From Paenibacillus sp. JJ-100 (GTDB taxonomy: Bacteria; Bacillota; Bacilli; Paenibacillales; Paenibacillaceae), in NCBI RefSeq assembly GCF_948329825.1, contig NZ_CAOJCM010000003.1, positions 496,001 to 560,000 on the forward strand: a stretch of 64,000 bases of DNA, read 5' to 3'. Both the position numbers and the translations under genes were made by a program. This document shows positions 9,014-18,894 of this stretch, one piece after another (positions within the stretch are counted from its first letter, which is position 1; every line of letters begins with the position of its first letter). The notes below the pieces were generated by a model that saw only the letters and a list, made by a program, of their open reading frames with translations, did no database searches and was not told the origin of the DNA.

Positions 9014-10534
9014 TTATAATAAGCTGGCGGTCGTCAGTCTGCGGACTGCTTGTGCAAGGCAGATCAGGCCGCGCTCCATCTCATCTTGAGAAGCATAGGC
9101 ATACGAGAGGCGTATATGACTCGCATCCAGCCGATCATATAGGTAACCGGGATGGATGAGTACCTTTTCTTCCAGACAGGCATGGAATAAACGACGGATA
9201 GATAAGGGTTCTATTGTGAACTGCAACCAGATATAGAATCCACCTTCTGGCGTTGTCCATCTCGCGATGTCATGCAAATAATGCTGCAAGAGATCTAACA
9301 TGAAGTCTCTGCGTCTTTGCAACTCAGGTCGCAGCCATTCCATATGGCTTGCATGATGACCGTCTGCAAACCATAATGTGGCAGCTTCCTGAGCCAGTGA
9401 ACTGGTACCGTAATCCGTCTGCATTTTAATATCGGCCAAGCGGCGAATTACAGGTACAGGACCGACTAGCCAGCCGAGACGAAGCCCGGGACTGACCGCT
9501 TTGGAGAGGGTTCCCAAATGCAACACCCGTCCTTCCTGATCGAGAGATTTAAGGGAAGGTGGGGGAGGATGATCCAGCCACAGCTCCTGATAAGCGCCAT
9601 CCTCCAGGATGGAAATGCCGGAACTGCGAGCGAGAGTCATCAATTCTTCTCGCCTGCGGCTGCTCATGGCATTCCCTGTAGGATTATGGAAACTTGGAAT
9701 GGTATATAGCATCGGGAAGGATTCGTTGTGCCCGTCTCCGTTCATCTTCTTTGCCGTTTGTATAGCGCGTTCCAAATGTCCTATATGTACACCTTCTTCG
9801 TCCATAGGTATTCCGCTCAGCTTCAGTCCTGCTGACTGAAAGGCATGGATCGAATAGAGATAGGACGGCTTCTCCAGCAGCACGGATGACCCACGAGGCA
9901 GGAGCCCCACAGAGATCAGATGCAGTGCCTGGAGAGAGCCGGACACAATCAAGATCGAATCGGGTGAGGCTGGAATGCCAGTCGTTTGTAAATGCGCAGA
10001 CAATGCTTCACGCAGTTCCAGACTGCCCTGAGGTTCAATGTAATTAAGGGTATGCGGGCGGTTGGACAAAGTCCGCAGAATTTCATTAAAAGCCTTGTGG
10101 GGCAGTAATTCTGGCGCAAGTTCACCTGTACCTAAACGAATGATGTCAGGTTGGAACTCAGTCTGATTGATCTGTTGAATCTCAGGCAGGTTCGGATAGT
10201 ACCAGCCTTCCTGAGCCGCCTCGCTCCAGTTGGGCATGGAAGTGTGAGCCATGCTATGCCACCCGGAACCACAGACATAGGTTCCACCGCCATGTCGTCC
10301 TTCAATCATGCCTGCCGCAGTCAGGTGATCTAGAGCGGTAACGACTGTACTACGGTTGACATCCATGGATGCCGCCATGGTTCGCTGGGAAGGCAAGCGG
10401 TATCCTGCAGACCATTCTCCAGTCGTAATTTTCTGACGGATATAGTCTGCAATCTGACGATACAAAGGCATAGCAAGTGCAGGGTTTGGCTTCCAGTTAT
10501 GGTCAGAATACAGATCTGAATGTTCAGGTCTCAT
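9014..10534 (-). CDS. MocR-type GntR/aminotransferase regulator
   Basis: A 506-residue fusion of an N-terminal winged helix (about residues 20-90, YRQIADYIRQKITTGEWSAGYRLPSQRTMA) with a fold-type I PLP aminotransferase-like domain. The aminotransferase part keeps the Asn-Pro-Thr loop (PSFHNPTGNAMS) and a probable PLP lysine in LGTLSKAVSPGLRLGW. Such MocR proteins use PLP or an amino-acid adduct as signal. AGGAG lies ahead of the ATG. It is divergent from a LysE-family exporter, and its direct-repeat operator may lie between them, so the exporter is the obvious candidate target. Confidence 0.9.
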   Translation of the reverse strand: MRPEHSDLYSDHNWKPNPALAMPLYRQIADYIRQKITTGEWSAGYRLPSQRTMAASMDVNRSTVVTALDHLTAAGMIEGRHGGGTYVCGSGWHSMAHTSMPNWSEAAQEGWYYPNLPEIQQINQTEFQPDIIRLGTGELAPELLPHKAFNEILRTLSNRPHTLNYIEPQGSLELREALSAHLQTTGIPASPDSILIVSGSLQALHLISVGLLPRGSSVLLEKPSYLYSIHAFQSAGLKLSGIPMDEEGVHIGHLERAIQTAKKMNGDGHNESFPMLYTIPSFHNPTGNAMSSRRREELMTLARSSGISILEDGAYQELWLDHPPPPSLKSLDQEGRVLHLGTLSKAVSPGLRLGWLVGPVPVIRRLADIKMQTDYGTSSLAQEAATLWFADGHHASHMEWLRPELQRRRDFMLDLLQHYLHDIARWTTPEGGFYIWLQFTIEPLSIRRLFHACLEEKVLIHPGYLYDRLDASHIRLSYAYASQDEMERGLICLAQAVRRLTTASLL

Positions 10535-10600
10535 CAGGCTTGATCATCTCCTGTCGCGGTTAAAGGTGAAAGTTGTTACTGTCGTTGCTGATATCGTATC

Positions 10601-10634
10601 ATTTGGTTGGGTTCATTGCCATCCAATTGGCTGG
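10601..10634. promoter_or_regulatory. Candidate MocR operator (direct repeats)
   Basis: ATTTGGTTGG at 10601-10610 and AATTGGCTGG at 10625-10634 match at eight of ten positions, in the same orientation and 24 bases apart. MocR regulators are known to bind direct repeats upstream of divergent genes. The assignment to this regulator is an inference. Confidence 0.45.
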
Positions 10635-10688
10635 TTACGTTTCCTCTGATTTCATCTACGCTATAGACAGAAATAAGGGGGATGAAGT

Positions 10689-11297
10689 ATGGAAGTGATT
10701 ATTCATGCACTAGTGCTTGCATTCGGCTTAATCTTGCCGCTGGGTGTTCAGAATGTATTTATTTTTAATCAAGGGCTTAGCCAAAGGAAATTCCTGCATG
10801 CGATGCCTGCTGTCATTACAGCAGGAGTCAGTGATACGCTGCTGATTGGAGCAGCCGTTGGGGGCATGTCCCTCATTTTAATTCAATGGCCGATGATTAC
10901 CACTGGTCTATACGGAGTGGGAAGCCTATTTTTGCTCTACATGGCTTGGGGACTGTGGAAGTCCTCAGCTACCCCGGATGAAGCACCGATCGCGATGTCT
11001 GCAGGACGGCAGATTGCTTATGCTGCCTCCGTGTCTCTACTTAATCCCCATGCCTTGCTGGATACAGTGGCTGTAATAGGCACGAGCTCACTCCAATATG
11101 AAGGAGTAGCACGTTTTTATTTTGCAATAACGACAACGGCTGTGTCCTGGGTATGGTTTCTAGGGCTAGCAGGGGCAGGCCGGCTGGTTGGAAGTCGTGA
11201 TCATACTGGACGTGTTCGGTATGTACTGGGCCGGGTATCCGCCCTGATCATGGTTGGACTAGCACTATGGATGTTGTTGAAGCTTCTTCAACCATAG
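10689..11297 (+). CDS. LysE/ArgO-family amino acid exporter
   Basis: A 202-residue membrane protein with about six hydrophobic segments. The N-terminal block (FGLILPLGVQNVFIFNQGLSQ) and the central VSLLNPHALLDTVAVIG are LysE-family signatures. It would export basic or other amino acids. The start is an ATG about six bases after AAGGGGGATG. Its divergent MocR neighbour may sense amino-acid or vitamin B6 status and control it; the substrate cannot be read from the sequence. Confidence 0.88.
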   Translation: MEVIIHALVLAFGLILPLGVQNVFIFNQGLSQRKFLHAMPAVITAGVSDTLLIGAAVGGMSLILIQWPMITTGLYGVGSLFLLYMAWGLWKSSATPDEAPIAMSAGRQIAYAASVSLLNPHALLDTVAVIGTSSLQYEGVARFYFAITTTAVSWVWFLGLAGAGRLVGSRDHTGRVRYVLGRVSALIMVGLALWMLLKLLQP

Positions 11298-11320
11298 AGT
11301 AATGGAATACAGGCTTCGAA

Positions 11321-11357
11321 ACTAAAAAAGCTTCCTGCGAAGAGTCGCGGGAAGCTT
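11321..11357 (-). terminator. Terminator of the soluble chemoreceptor gene
   Basis: A 12-bp stem (AAGCTTCCTGCG with CGCGGGAAGCTT, one G-T pair) has an A-run on its left, which is a T-run on the minus strand. It also ends the convergent lysE gene less perfectly. Confidence 0.8.
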
Positions 11358-11367
11358 GATGAATTAC

Positions 11368-12213
11368 TTATTCTGCTTTTAACAGCATCGATTCAATAAA
11401 CACTTTGAGATCCTGGCTTGTTGCATTAAGCTGATCAATAATCTCACTGAACTCGGTCACAATCTCAGCCTGTTGATTGCTGGATTGGGCAATGGAGTTA
11501 ATCTCATGCTCCATCTGCTGAATGGAAGTCTGCACATCCTTAAGGGAGCGTTCGATATTCACTGTTGCCTCCTTAGTTCCAGTGGACAGTTTGCGTACCT
11601 CAGAAGCAACTACGCCGAATCCAGCACCCGCCTCACCAGCCCTAGCGGCTTCAATGGCTGCATTCAGGCCAAGCAGATTCGTCTGTTCCGAGATTTCACG
11701 AATAAATACAGCGACCTTGTTAACCTCGCTCGAATTCTTCACCGCCTGGCGGGTATTGTCCAGAATCTGCGTTGAAGAGGCTGACAATTGCTCCGACTGA
11801 GCAGCTACGGTCTGAACCATATCCGTCAGTCTACTGCTGATGCCAGTAATCAGGTCGGTGAAGTGCTCCAGCTTTTCTTCATTCTGAAGTGAAAAACCGA
11901 TTGCCAGTGTGCCCGCAATTGTCCCTTCATCATCAAAGAGCGGTGTAGCGGCAGAAATAATAGCCGTGCCGTAAAACTTGGCGTCAATGCGATTGGCAGA
12001 CGTCTCACCGTCTACAAGTGCACGGCGCAGTGTAGGGTCTTCTAGGGAGATCGGGTCCCCTGCTTTAATGCCAAGATCAAGCTCGTTGCTAGGAACGTAA
12101 TACCAGAATTGCTCCGTATCGGTTACAGCAATCATGATATCGTGTTCTTTCAACATCAGTTTGAAATATGGACTTGCAGCAACCAGTGCTTCTACGATAT
12201 TCAATAAAGTCAA
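11368..12213 (-). CDS. Soluble methyl-accepting chemotaxis protein
   Basis: A 281-residue chemoreceptor without membrane segments. Residues 1-120 form a small sensor-like domain ([32 protein letters not shown], then [29 protein letters not shown]), similar to the sensor region of B. subtilis YfmS-like receptors. The C-terminal half is a coiled-coil signalling domain with the conserved tip [20 protein letters not shown]. It should interact with CheA/CheW in the cytoplasm. No chemotaxis genes are nearby. The signal is unknown. Confidence 0.88.
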   Translation of the reverse strand: MTLLNIVEALVAASPYFKLMLKEHDIMIAVTDTEQFWYYVPSNELDLGIKAGDPISLEDPTLRRALVDGETSANRIDAKFYGTAIISAATPLFDDEGTIAGTLAIGFSLQNEEKLEHFTDLITGISSRLTDMVQTVAAQSEQLSASSTQILDNTRQAVKNSSEVNKVAVFIREISEQTNLLGLNAAIEAARAGEAGAGFGVVASEVRKLSTGTKEATVNIERSLKDVQTSIQQMEHEINSIAQSSNQQAEIVTEFSEIIDQLNATSQDLKVFIESMLLKAE

Positions 12214-12407
12214 CTCCTATAATGTACGTACGTATGTATTGTCTAGTCGTATATCATCAACATCTATACCATCTAGGTGTATATTATACATCGTCATATG
12301 GGATGGAAAATTTTAGATCTAATAAAAGGTTTTCGATTACATTTATTGAAGGCTCTGAATCCGAATCTCTTGTTGCTCCAAAGTGAGATTATCAAATAAA
12401 TAAATAA

Positions 12408-12446
12408 AAAAAAGCAGACATGAACACGATGTTCTCGTCTGCTTTT
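12408..12446 (-). terminator. Terminator of moaA
   Basis: On the minus strand, AAAAGCAGAC-type arms (12410-12419 and 12437-12446) enclose a second stem GAACA/TGTTC, followed by a run of T. It lies just past the moaA stop codon. Confidence 0.85.
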
Positions 12447-12465
12447 ATCATAATCATGGTATGAA

Positions 12466-13467
12466 TTATCCCCCAATCTGTGACATGCGCCGCAGTGTTG
12501 GAGTGTGCGATTGCATCTTTTTCTCCAGTGCCAACGCCATTTCATGATTTTTGGGTTTGGTACCGAGTGCATTCAGAAAAAGTGCGGCCATCGCATCCGG
12601 ATCGTGTACATAGCGGCGGACGTTATACTCATCTGACCAATACAGACAAGCTTTGATATGTCCATCTGCGGTAAGACGTAGCCGGTTACAATTGTCACAG
12701 AAATGGTCGCTTACGGGGTGGATCAGACCAAATGTGCCTTGGGAGCCTGCAATTCGCATATTACGAGATGGGCCATTACCGGCAGGGCCCTCGGTGTGCT
12801 CAATTGTCCAGCCCGCTTCAGCACAGACATCCGTTACCGCCTCCAGCGGCAAATATGATTTACGCCAGGAATCGGAAGCATGTCCGATCGGCATATATTC
12901 AATAAAGCGTACATGCAATGGCTGATCCATGGTCATGGCAATGAAATCCTTGATTTCATCGTCATTCATTCCTTTCATCAGCACCACATTCAGCTTGATC
13001 GGTGCAAGGCCGACCGCAGTGGCTGCCTCGATACCCTGTAGCACCTTATTGACATCTCCACCCCGTGTGATCATGGAATATCGGTCAGCGTGCAGCGAGT
13101 CCAGGCTGATGTTGATACGGTTCAATCCAGCATCCTTCAACGCTTGTGCCTGTTTATCCAGCAGGAGTGCATTCGTGGTCAGTGCGATGTCTTCTATGCC
13201 GTCGATAGCAGAGATCATGCTTACAAGTTTGTGCAGATCCTTGCGTACCAGCGGCTCGCCGCCTGTTAGCCTAACCTTGCGCATCCCCATCGGTGCGAGC
13301 ACCTTCAGTACCTCCGTAATTTCTTCATAGCTCATAATTTCATCATGCGGAGCAAACTCCATACCTTCTGCAGGCATACAGTATACGCATCGCAGATTGC
13401 AGCGGTCCGTAACGGAAATACGGATGTAGTCATGTATTCGGCCAAATGAATCCTGTAGCAGTTCCAT
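12466..13467 (-). CDS. moaA: GTP 3',8-cyclase MoaA
   Basis: A 333-residue radical SAM enzyme for the first step of molybdenum cofactor synthesis. The N-terminal cluster motif is CNLRCVYC (with MPAEGMEF), GGEPL follows, and the second cluster is in [22 protein letters not shown]. The protein ends in the conserved Gly-Gly (MSQIGG) needed for activity. I chose ATG 13467, preceded by AAAGGGGTGG; the open frame continues 22 codons upstream without a good ribosome site. No other molybdopterin gene is visible nearby, so it is isolated here. Confidence 0.93.
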   Translation of the reverse strand: MELLQDSFGRIHDYIRISVTDRCNLRCVYCMPAEGMEFAPHDEIMSYEEITEVLKVLAPMGMRKVRLTGGEPLVRKDLHKLVSMISAIDGIEDIALTTNALLLDKQAQALKDAGLNRINISLDSLHADRYSMITRGGDVNKVLQGIEAATAVGLAPIKLNVVLMKGMNDDEIKDFIAMTMDQPLHVRFIEYMPIGHASDSWRKSYLPLEAVTDVCAEAGWTIEHTEGPAGNGPSRNMRIAGSQGTFGLIHPVSDHFCDNCNRLRLTADGHIKACLYWSDEYNVRRYVHDPDAMAALFLNALGTKPKNHEMALALEKKMQSHTPTLRRMSQIGG

Positions 13468-13716
13468 GCAGACCACCCCTTTCTTCGATTCAGATTGGAA
13501 ACCTTCTATAGAAAATGATACGACAATGACCAAAGCAACAGTTGCATCAAATTTTAGCTACTTCTCCAATCCACGTCAATGATGACCTCTCATCACACTC
13601 ATTTCAGGTATGCTGATTTCAACTGGATCGATCGGCCACAACTGTACTGGATACAAACAGAGTAAAGACTTTATGAAGGGTAGAATAGGTTAGAGACAAT
13701 GATTTGTTCCAAAGTA

Positions 13717-13774
13717 AAAAAAAGCCCTGACCAGGCACTGGAATAAAGCATCATTCCGGTGCCCGGCAAAGGCT
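13717..13774 (-). terminator. Terminator of the RND efflux gene
   Basis: GGCACTGGAAT (13734-13744) pairs with ATTCCGGTGCC (13753-13763) with one wobble. On the minus strand it is followed by AGGGCT and a T-run, giving a typical terminator about 50 bp after the stop. The rest of the 352-bp gap up to moaA shows no gene. Confidence 0.8.
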
Positions 13775-13819
13775 AATCTTCTGATCACATTCGATGTCGT
13801 GTCGTCACTGGTGAAGACA

Positions 13820-16800
13820 TTAATCTACGATTTTTTTCTTTTTGAATTTCATCAGGAACTCATACACAATTGGCACGATGACAAGGGTGAGCAGTGTGGA
13901 GCTGATCAGACCACCGATAACGGTGATTCCGAGTCCTTTCGAGATGATGCCTGCACTTTCTTCAAGACCTGTTACCAGTGGCAGTAGAGCACCAATAGTA
14001 GCCAGAGCGGTCATCAGAATTGGACGCAGACGTGTAGCTCCTGCTTCCAGCAGCGCTTCTCGCGTAGTGAGTCCTTCATTTTCCTTATTAATTACACGGT
14101 CGATGAGTACGATCGCATTGGTAACAACGATACCGATCAGCATGAGTGCGCCCATCATAGCCGATACATCAAGCGTACCTCCTGCGACGAACAAACCAAC
14201 CATGATACCAATAACGGTAAACGGCAGGGAGAACAGGATGGCGAATGGTGCAAGTCCGCCGCCAAACGTAACGACCAGAACAAAGTATACAATCGCAATG
14301 GCTGCCAGCATCGCCAGACCAAGCTGCGTGAACGTATCATTAATCTGCTCTGTCGTACCTCCAAATTTCACTTCGACGCCATCTGGCAAGTCAAGCTTGT
14401 CGATACTTGCTTGCAGGTTCTGCGAAGCTTTCCCTACATCGGCAGCCAGAATGTTTGCTGTCACCTGCACAACTACTTTGCCATCAATACGCATGATGGA
14501 GTTTGGTGAAGTGCCTTCTTCCACTTTTGCTACATCCTTGATTGGAACCTGGATGCCCAGTGGTGATGTGACTTTTTCATTCTCAATATCCTTCAGACTG
14601 CTAAACGTTTTGTTGTCTGTTTCCACATAGACTTTGTAAGTCTTGTTGTCGATATCTACCTCTGTGAGAACCGGACGTTCCCGTACCGGACTAAGTGCCA
14701 TCGCCAGCTGACCCGCTGTAAGGCCTAGTTTGCTCAGCTTCTCTTGATCGGCAACCAGTGTATATTGACCGTATGTGTTGGAGATCGTGGTATCTGCCTT
14801 TTCAAAAGATTCGGTATCCGCCTGAACCAGCTTCAGTACTTCTTCCGCTACAGGTTTCAACTGTTCTACATTGTCGCCGTAGATGGACAGACTTAAGCTG
14901 CTGCCACCGAATCCACCGGACATGTCGAGTTCACTCCATGACCCTGTTGTAACTTCCTTCTGCAGACCTTCAACCAGTTGTTTTTTCACTTCGGTGAAGT
15001 CTTTTGTATCCTCGTTGTATTGAATATAGAAGAGTGCGGAGTTACCACCACCGCCTCCACCCATGCTAGCGAGCGGATTACCGCCACCGATGGAATACTG
15101 CATTTTTTCTAGACCTGGTTGTTTCAACAACCATTTCTCAGCAACCAAAGCTTCTTTCTCTACCTCTTCGCGAAGAGTTCCCGATTCTGGACTATACGTA
15201 ATCGTTACATATTTATCCTTCTGGTCCGGTAGGAAACTTACACCGATGAACGGATACAGGAACAAGCTGCCCACCAGCAATAGAACCGCAATGATAACGG
15301 TAATGATTTTATGCGAGAGAGTCCAGTTCAACAGGCGTTTGTAGCTTTCAGCCAGTTTACCTGGTTTCTCATGATTCTGTTTGTTTTTGATCCCCTTACG
15401 GAACAGACTGTGTGCCAGCATAGGAACGATCGTGATGGCAACCAGCAAGGAAGCCAGCAGGGCAAATACCATCGTTAAGGCAAATGGCATAAACAGCTCT
15501 CCGACCATACCGCTAACGAGAGCCAGCGGCAAGAATACGGCAATCGTAACAATGGTAGAGGAAAGAATCGGGATAAACATCTCGCGAGTTGCTTCGCGAA
15601 CCAGTTCACGACCTTTAAGCTTCTCATTTTTAAGGGTTAGTCTGCGATAGATGTTCTCGATTACAACGATGGAGTCATCGACAACCCGACCGATTGCAAC
15701 GGTCATCGCACCCAAAGTCATCATGTTCAATGTAATGTCCATCAGGTTGAGCGCCGTCAATGCCATGAGCAAGGAGAGCGGGATCGAGATGATGGAGATA
15801 ATCGTTGAACGGATGTTACGCAGGAAGAGCAGAATAATCAGAATGGCGAACAGAGCACCAAATACGGCTTTGCCCAACATCGTATTCACGGAGTCCTGAA
15901 TCGGCTGACCTTGATCAAGAAGGATGGTTAGCTCTGCATTCTTAAATTGCTTTTGTAGTTCTTCCGCTTTGCTTTTGACCGACTTAACCACATCTACGGT
16001 ATTGGCATCATTGGATTTTACCACCGAGATACCGATGGATTCCTTGCCGTTCGTACGGGAGATGGATTCCGCTTGACCGATGACTTCAATCTTGGCAATG
16101 TCGCCTAGTTTAACGGTCGGGATTCCCGCTGAACTTGCTGCACCTGCGGCACCAGATGGATTTGCGGCTGAAGCATTGCCACCGCCTGCTTGACCTGTTG
16201 CCGGGTTAGAGCCTTGCCCAGCTTGAGCCGATGCACTAGCTTCTGGACTTTGTTGCGAAGCTTGTGGTGCAGCACCTTGCGCTGGATTAGCGCCTTGACC
16301 AGCAGCAGCTCCAGCTCCGCTTGGTACAACAGGAATCTCTAAGTTTTTCAGATCATCAAGACCGATGATGTTGCCATCGACAACGACAGCTTTTTGGGAT
16401 TTATCTAGTTCAAAGAGTCCAAGAGGTACACGTATGGATGAACCTTTAACAATGCCATTTACGGTATCTTCGCTTAGTCCCAGTTCAGCCATTTTGGCTT
16501 CATCAAATTGCAATTGTACTTCTTTGACATATTGACCGGAAACCTGGACTTGAGCTACACCGTCGATATCTTCAATCGCAGGTTGAATATCTGATTCTAC
16601 AAGTCTTGTCAGTTCCTCCAGATCACCGCCATCCTTATCGGACAGGCTAAGAGATACGACGGGGAACGAGTTAATACTGAATTTGGTGATCGTTGGCTTC
16701 TGTACACTGTCTGGCAACTGCACTTCGTTGAGTGCTTCGCGGACTGTCGCTGTTGCATTCGTCAGGTCAGTTCCATAGTCGAATTCAAGTGTGATGGATG

Positions 16801-17068
16801 CTGCATTCTCCATTGATGTGGAGGTGACCGTCTTCACGCCATCGACGTTGCGCAGCTTCTGTTCGAGGGGCTTCGTGACATCTTCTACAATACCTTCCGG
16901 AGCTGCACCTGGATCAATCGCTGTGACATTCAGAAAAGGTACATTGATGTTTGGAACAGTCTCCTGCTTCATCGTCATTCCGCTGTAGAGACCTGCGAAT
17001 GAGATAATGATGGTCAGAATCCAAATTGCAAATTTGTTGTTCAGTGAAAAGTTAATAATCCCTTTCAT
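13820..17068 (-). CDS. RND-family multidrug efflux transporter (SwrC/AcrB-like)
   Basis: A 1082-residue proton-driven exporter with the RND layout: one N-terminal membrane helix, a large outer loop, helices 2-6, a second outer loop and helices 7-12. The proton-relay motif GRVVDDSIVVIENIYRR in helix 4 is intact. Gram-positive members such as SwrC export surfactant lipopeptides and bile salts. An unusual low-complexity insert rich in Ala, Gln, Gly and Ser occupies about residues 253-316. No membrane-fusion partner gene is next to it. The TetR gene 33 bp upstream on the same strand probably regulates it and may be co-transcribed. Confidence 0.92.
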   Translation of the reverse strand: MKGIINFSLNNKFAIWILTIIISFAGLYSGMTMKQETVPNINVPFLNVTAIDPGAAPEGIVEDVTKPLEQKLRNVDGVKTVTSTSMENAASITLEFDYGTDLTNATATVREALNEVQLPDSVQKPTITKFSINSFPVVSLSLSDKDGGDLEELTRLVESDIQPAIEDIDGVAQVQVSGQYVKEVQLQFDEAKMAELGLSEDTVNGIVKGSSIRVPLGLFELDKSQKAVVVDGNIIGLDDLKNLEIPVVPSGAGAAAGQGANPAQGAAPQASQQSPEASASAQAGQGSNPATGQAGGGNASAANPSGAAGAASSAGIPTVKLGDIAKIEVIGQAESISRTNGKESIGISVVKSNDANTVDVVKSVKSKAEELQKQFKNAELTILLDQGQPIQDSVNTMLGKAVFGALFAILIILLFLRNIRSTIISIISIPLSLLMALTALNLMDITLNMMTLGAMTVAIGRVVDDSIVVIENIYRRLTLKNEKLKGRELVREATREMFIPILSSTIVTIAVFLPLALVSGMVGELFMPFALTMVFALLASLLVAITIVPMLAHSLFRKGIKNKQNHEKPGKLAESYKRLLNWTLSHKIITVIIAVLLLVGSLFLYPFIGVSFLPDQKDKYVTITYSPESGTLREEVEKEALVAEKWLLKQPGLEKMQYSIGGGNPLASMGGGGGGNSALFYIQYNEDTKDFTEVKKQLVEGLQKEVTTGSWSELDMSGGFGGSSLSLSIYGDNVEQLKPVAEEVLKLVQADTESFEKADTTISNTYGQYTLVADQEKLSKLGLTAGQLAMALSPVRERPVLTEVDIDNKTYKVYVETDNKTFSSLKDIENEKVTSPLGIQVPIKDVAKVEEGTSPNSIMRIDGKVVVQVTANILAADVGKASQNLQASIDKLDLPDGVEVKFGGTTEQINDTFTQLGLAMLAAIAIVYFVLVVTFGGGLAPFAILFSLPFTVIGIMVGLFVAGGTLDVSAMMGALMLIGIVVTNAIVLIDRVINKENEGLTTREALLEAGATRLRPILMTALATIGALLPLVTGLEESAGIISKGLGITVIGGLISSTLLTLVIVPIVYEFLMKFKKKKIVD

Positions 17069-17101
17069 ACGTTGGTTACTTCTCCTCTCTATTTCTCCTG
17101 T

Positions 17102-18046
17102 TTATGTGTGTGATGAGTCAGCTTGGATAAACCGATTGTGAATGGTATCCATAATGTGCTGAAGCTCGGAGTGCAAAGGTTCAAGGAGGGGTATATCCTC
17201 CAGGTTTCGCATCATACCGAGAATAATTGCGCGTCTTGGTGAAAATTCCATAATCTCCTGCCTTAGTATGGCAATGGTCTCGAGTACATCATTTCTTGTC
17301 TGGCCGGAAGGTAATTCACGAGAGGCGATCTCCTGCATCTGTTTCAAAATATGGGCGGGGTGTCGCAGCATGGCTGTATCCAGCTGAGGATCTGATATCC
17401 AGGCAGGCCATTGTTCCAGTGGAATCAAAGGTACGGGTCGATGTTTGAGACAGCCCTGTGCTGTATAATCCATCGTTTGCAGGAGGTTGGTAGCCATCTT
17501 ACTAACTGTAAGGTTAGGCATCTCGGTAAACCATATTTTGACATAAGACAGAAGGAGCCCATGTGTCATCAAGATGAGATCTATCGTATAGGGTTCAATC
17601 TCTGGGCCGTAAAGATCCTCTAGTTTCTTTTTGAACCAATGCAACGTACGAATTTCAATATCTCTCTGCTGAGGTGTGCGTTGCTCATTGCGCTGTGACT
17701 CATCCTCCATCATGCTGCGCAGTTGGACGCGTAGAAATTCTTTCAGTTCCGAAACGTGTTTCAGGAGCGCCTCAAACTGTTTATGTAGCCGTTCTCTGGA
17801 GGTCAGGCCATTTTCATGCTCGATCTGAGACATTTTGTCCATAAGAATGTACACGCAGTACTCCAGAGTGCTGGCTTCCAGCTCTTCTTTGGATTTGAAC
17901 ATCAGATACAAGCTACCTTTGGACATCCCGCATAACTCGGCAATTTCCTGCATGGAGGTAGCAGCGCTGCCTTTGGCTGAGAACAGCTTAAGCGCTGTAA
18001 CGATGACCAGTTTTCTTTTTTCGTTCATCCCATGAATCGGGTTCAT
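17102..18046 (-). CDS. TetR-family regulator of the RND pump
   Basis: A 314-residue regulator, longer than the usual 190-220. The N-terminal helix-turn-helix is clear (IVTALKLFSAKGSAATSMQEIAELCGMSKGSLYLMFKSKEEL). The long C-terminal part is helical and resembles no family I recognise. I favour the ATG at 18046, which follows GAGGTGA; a GTG at 18061 and an ATG at 18028 are alternatives. Position and orientation suggest control of the RND exporter. A 12-bp palindrome and an inverted repeat just upstream are candidate operators. Confidence 0.85.
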   Translation of the reverse strand: MNPIHGMNEKRKLVIVTALKLFSAKGSAATSMQEIAELCGMSKGSLYLMFKSKEELEASTLEYCVYILMDKMSQIEHENGLTSRERLHKQFEALLKHVSELKEFLRVQLRSMMEDESQRNEQRTPQQRDIEIRTLHWFKKKLEDLYGPEIEPYTIDLILMTHGLLLSYVKIWFTEMPNLTVSKMATNLLQTMDYTAQGCLKHRPVPLIPLEQWPAWISDPQLDTAMLRHPAHILKQMQEIASRELPSGQTRNDVLETIAILRQEIMEFSPRRAIILGMMRNLEDIPLLEPLHSELQHIMDTIHNRFIQADSSHT

Positions 18047-18070
18047 TAAGAGTACGTTCACCTCGCTGGG

Positions 18071-18104
18071 AACTCATGAGTTCTTGAATTGACTTGATAG
18101 TCAA
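18071..18104. promoter_or_regulatory. Candidate TetR operators upstream of the RND regulator
   Basis: AACTCATGAGTT (18071-18082) is a perfect 12-bp palindrome. TTGACT and AGTCAA (18089-18094, 18099-18104) form a second inverted repeat around TGAT. Both lie 25-60 bp ahead of the regulator start, which suits autoregulation. Confidence 0.5.
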
Positions 18105-18154
18105 GCTAAGTATAAACGATATGAGTAACGAAATACAAATGGCAGGTAAATGGG

Positions 18155-18192
18155 AAAATAAAAAAGACGACTTCCACATTGAAGTCGCCTTT
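18155..18192 (-). terminator. Terminator of the SMR efflux operon
   Basis: On the minus strand GGCGACTTC, a six-base loop and GAAGTCGTC are followed by a T-run. It separates the SMR pair from the RND regulator. Confidence 0.8.
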
Positions 18193-18218
18193 CTGTAAGC
18201 TGAGAGCCCTCATTTTTA

Positions 18219-18533
18219 TTACGTAATGATCTTCAGTCCCACGGCTGCCACCAGAATCATGGCGATAAATAACAGCCGCTTCGCTTCTTTTCGTTCACCA
18301 AACAGAAGCATTCCTGTCACCGTACTGCCCACCGTACCAATTCCTGTCCAGACCGCATAGGCTGTACCCATAGGAATGGAAGTCATGGCATAGGATAACA
18401 GTGAAAAGCTGACTGCAAACGATACCACCATCAGAACAATATAAGGCCACCCCTTGCGAGTCGAAGCCCCGTTAATGCCAATAACCCCGAAAATTTCACA
18501 GATTCCTGCACCTACAATCGCGAGCCAAGCCAT
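18219..18533 (-). CDS. SMR multidrug efflux subunit (second of pair)
   Basis: A 104-residue small multidrug resistance protein with four membrane helices. The essential glutamate of helix 1 is in GAGICEIFGVIG, and helix 3 has the GTAYAVWTGIGTVGS family motif. It overlaps the end of the upstream SMR gene by one base. The pair probably forms a heterodimeric antiporter, as with B. subtilis YkkCD or EbrAB. Substrates are not predictable. Confidence 0.9.
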   Translation of the reverse strand: MAWLAIVGAGICEIFGVIGINGASTRKGWPYIVLMVVSFAVSFSLLSYAMTSIPMGTAYAVWTGIGTVGSTVTGMLLFGERKEAKRLLFIAMILVAAVGLKIIT

Positions 18534-18889
18534 TAGACGGCACCTCCTTTAACTGGGGTATCCTGATTTTCCTGCTGATCTGTAACGAGCTTCAATCCAA
18601 TAACACCGCAGAGCAATAGTCCAATCAACAGCATTTTAGCTAAACGGAACGGCTCACCAAACAGCAGCATTTCGGTCAAAACTGTACCGGCTGTGCCGAT
18701 ACCTGTAAACACGGCGTAGACCGTACCTACAGGCAGTCGTTTGGCAGCAGCAATAATCAAACCAAAGCTGATGATAATGGCGATTCCTGTACCTATCCAT
18801 TCCCAAGCATTCGAAGAATGTTTCAGGCCACTGACCCAGACAATCTCGATAATGCCTCCAGCAAAAACGTATAACCAATTTCGGTTCAT
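18533..18889 (-). CDS. SMR multidrug efflux subunit (first of pair)
   Basis: A 118-residue partner SMR protein with four helices. Helix 1 holds the conserved glutamate in [14 protein letters not shown] and helix 3 has [16 protein letters not shown]. The tail after helix 4 ([15 protein letters not shown]) is longer than in its partner, as in other paired SMR systems where the tail sets topology. It starts five bases after the TetR stop, so regulator and pump are one operon. No guanidine riboswitch is visible upstream. Confidence 0.9.
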   Translation of the reverse strand: MNRNWLYVFAGGIIEIVWVSGLKHSSNAWEWIGTGIAIIISFGLIIAAAKRLPVGTVYAVFTGIGTAGTVLTEMLLFGEPFRLAKMLLIGLLLCGVIGLKLVTDQQENQDTPVKGGAV

Positions 18890-18894
18890 GATGC

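Noticed and set aside
13799-15899. Plus-strand frames opposite the RND pump
   Set aside because: They are Ser/Arg/Thr-rich complements of membrane-protein codons with no ribosome sites.
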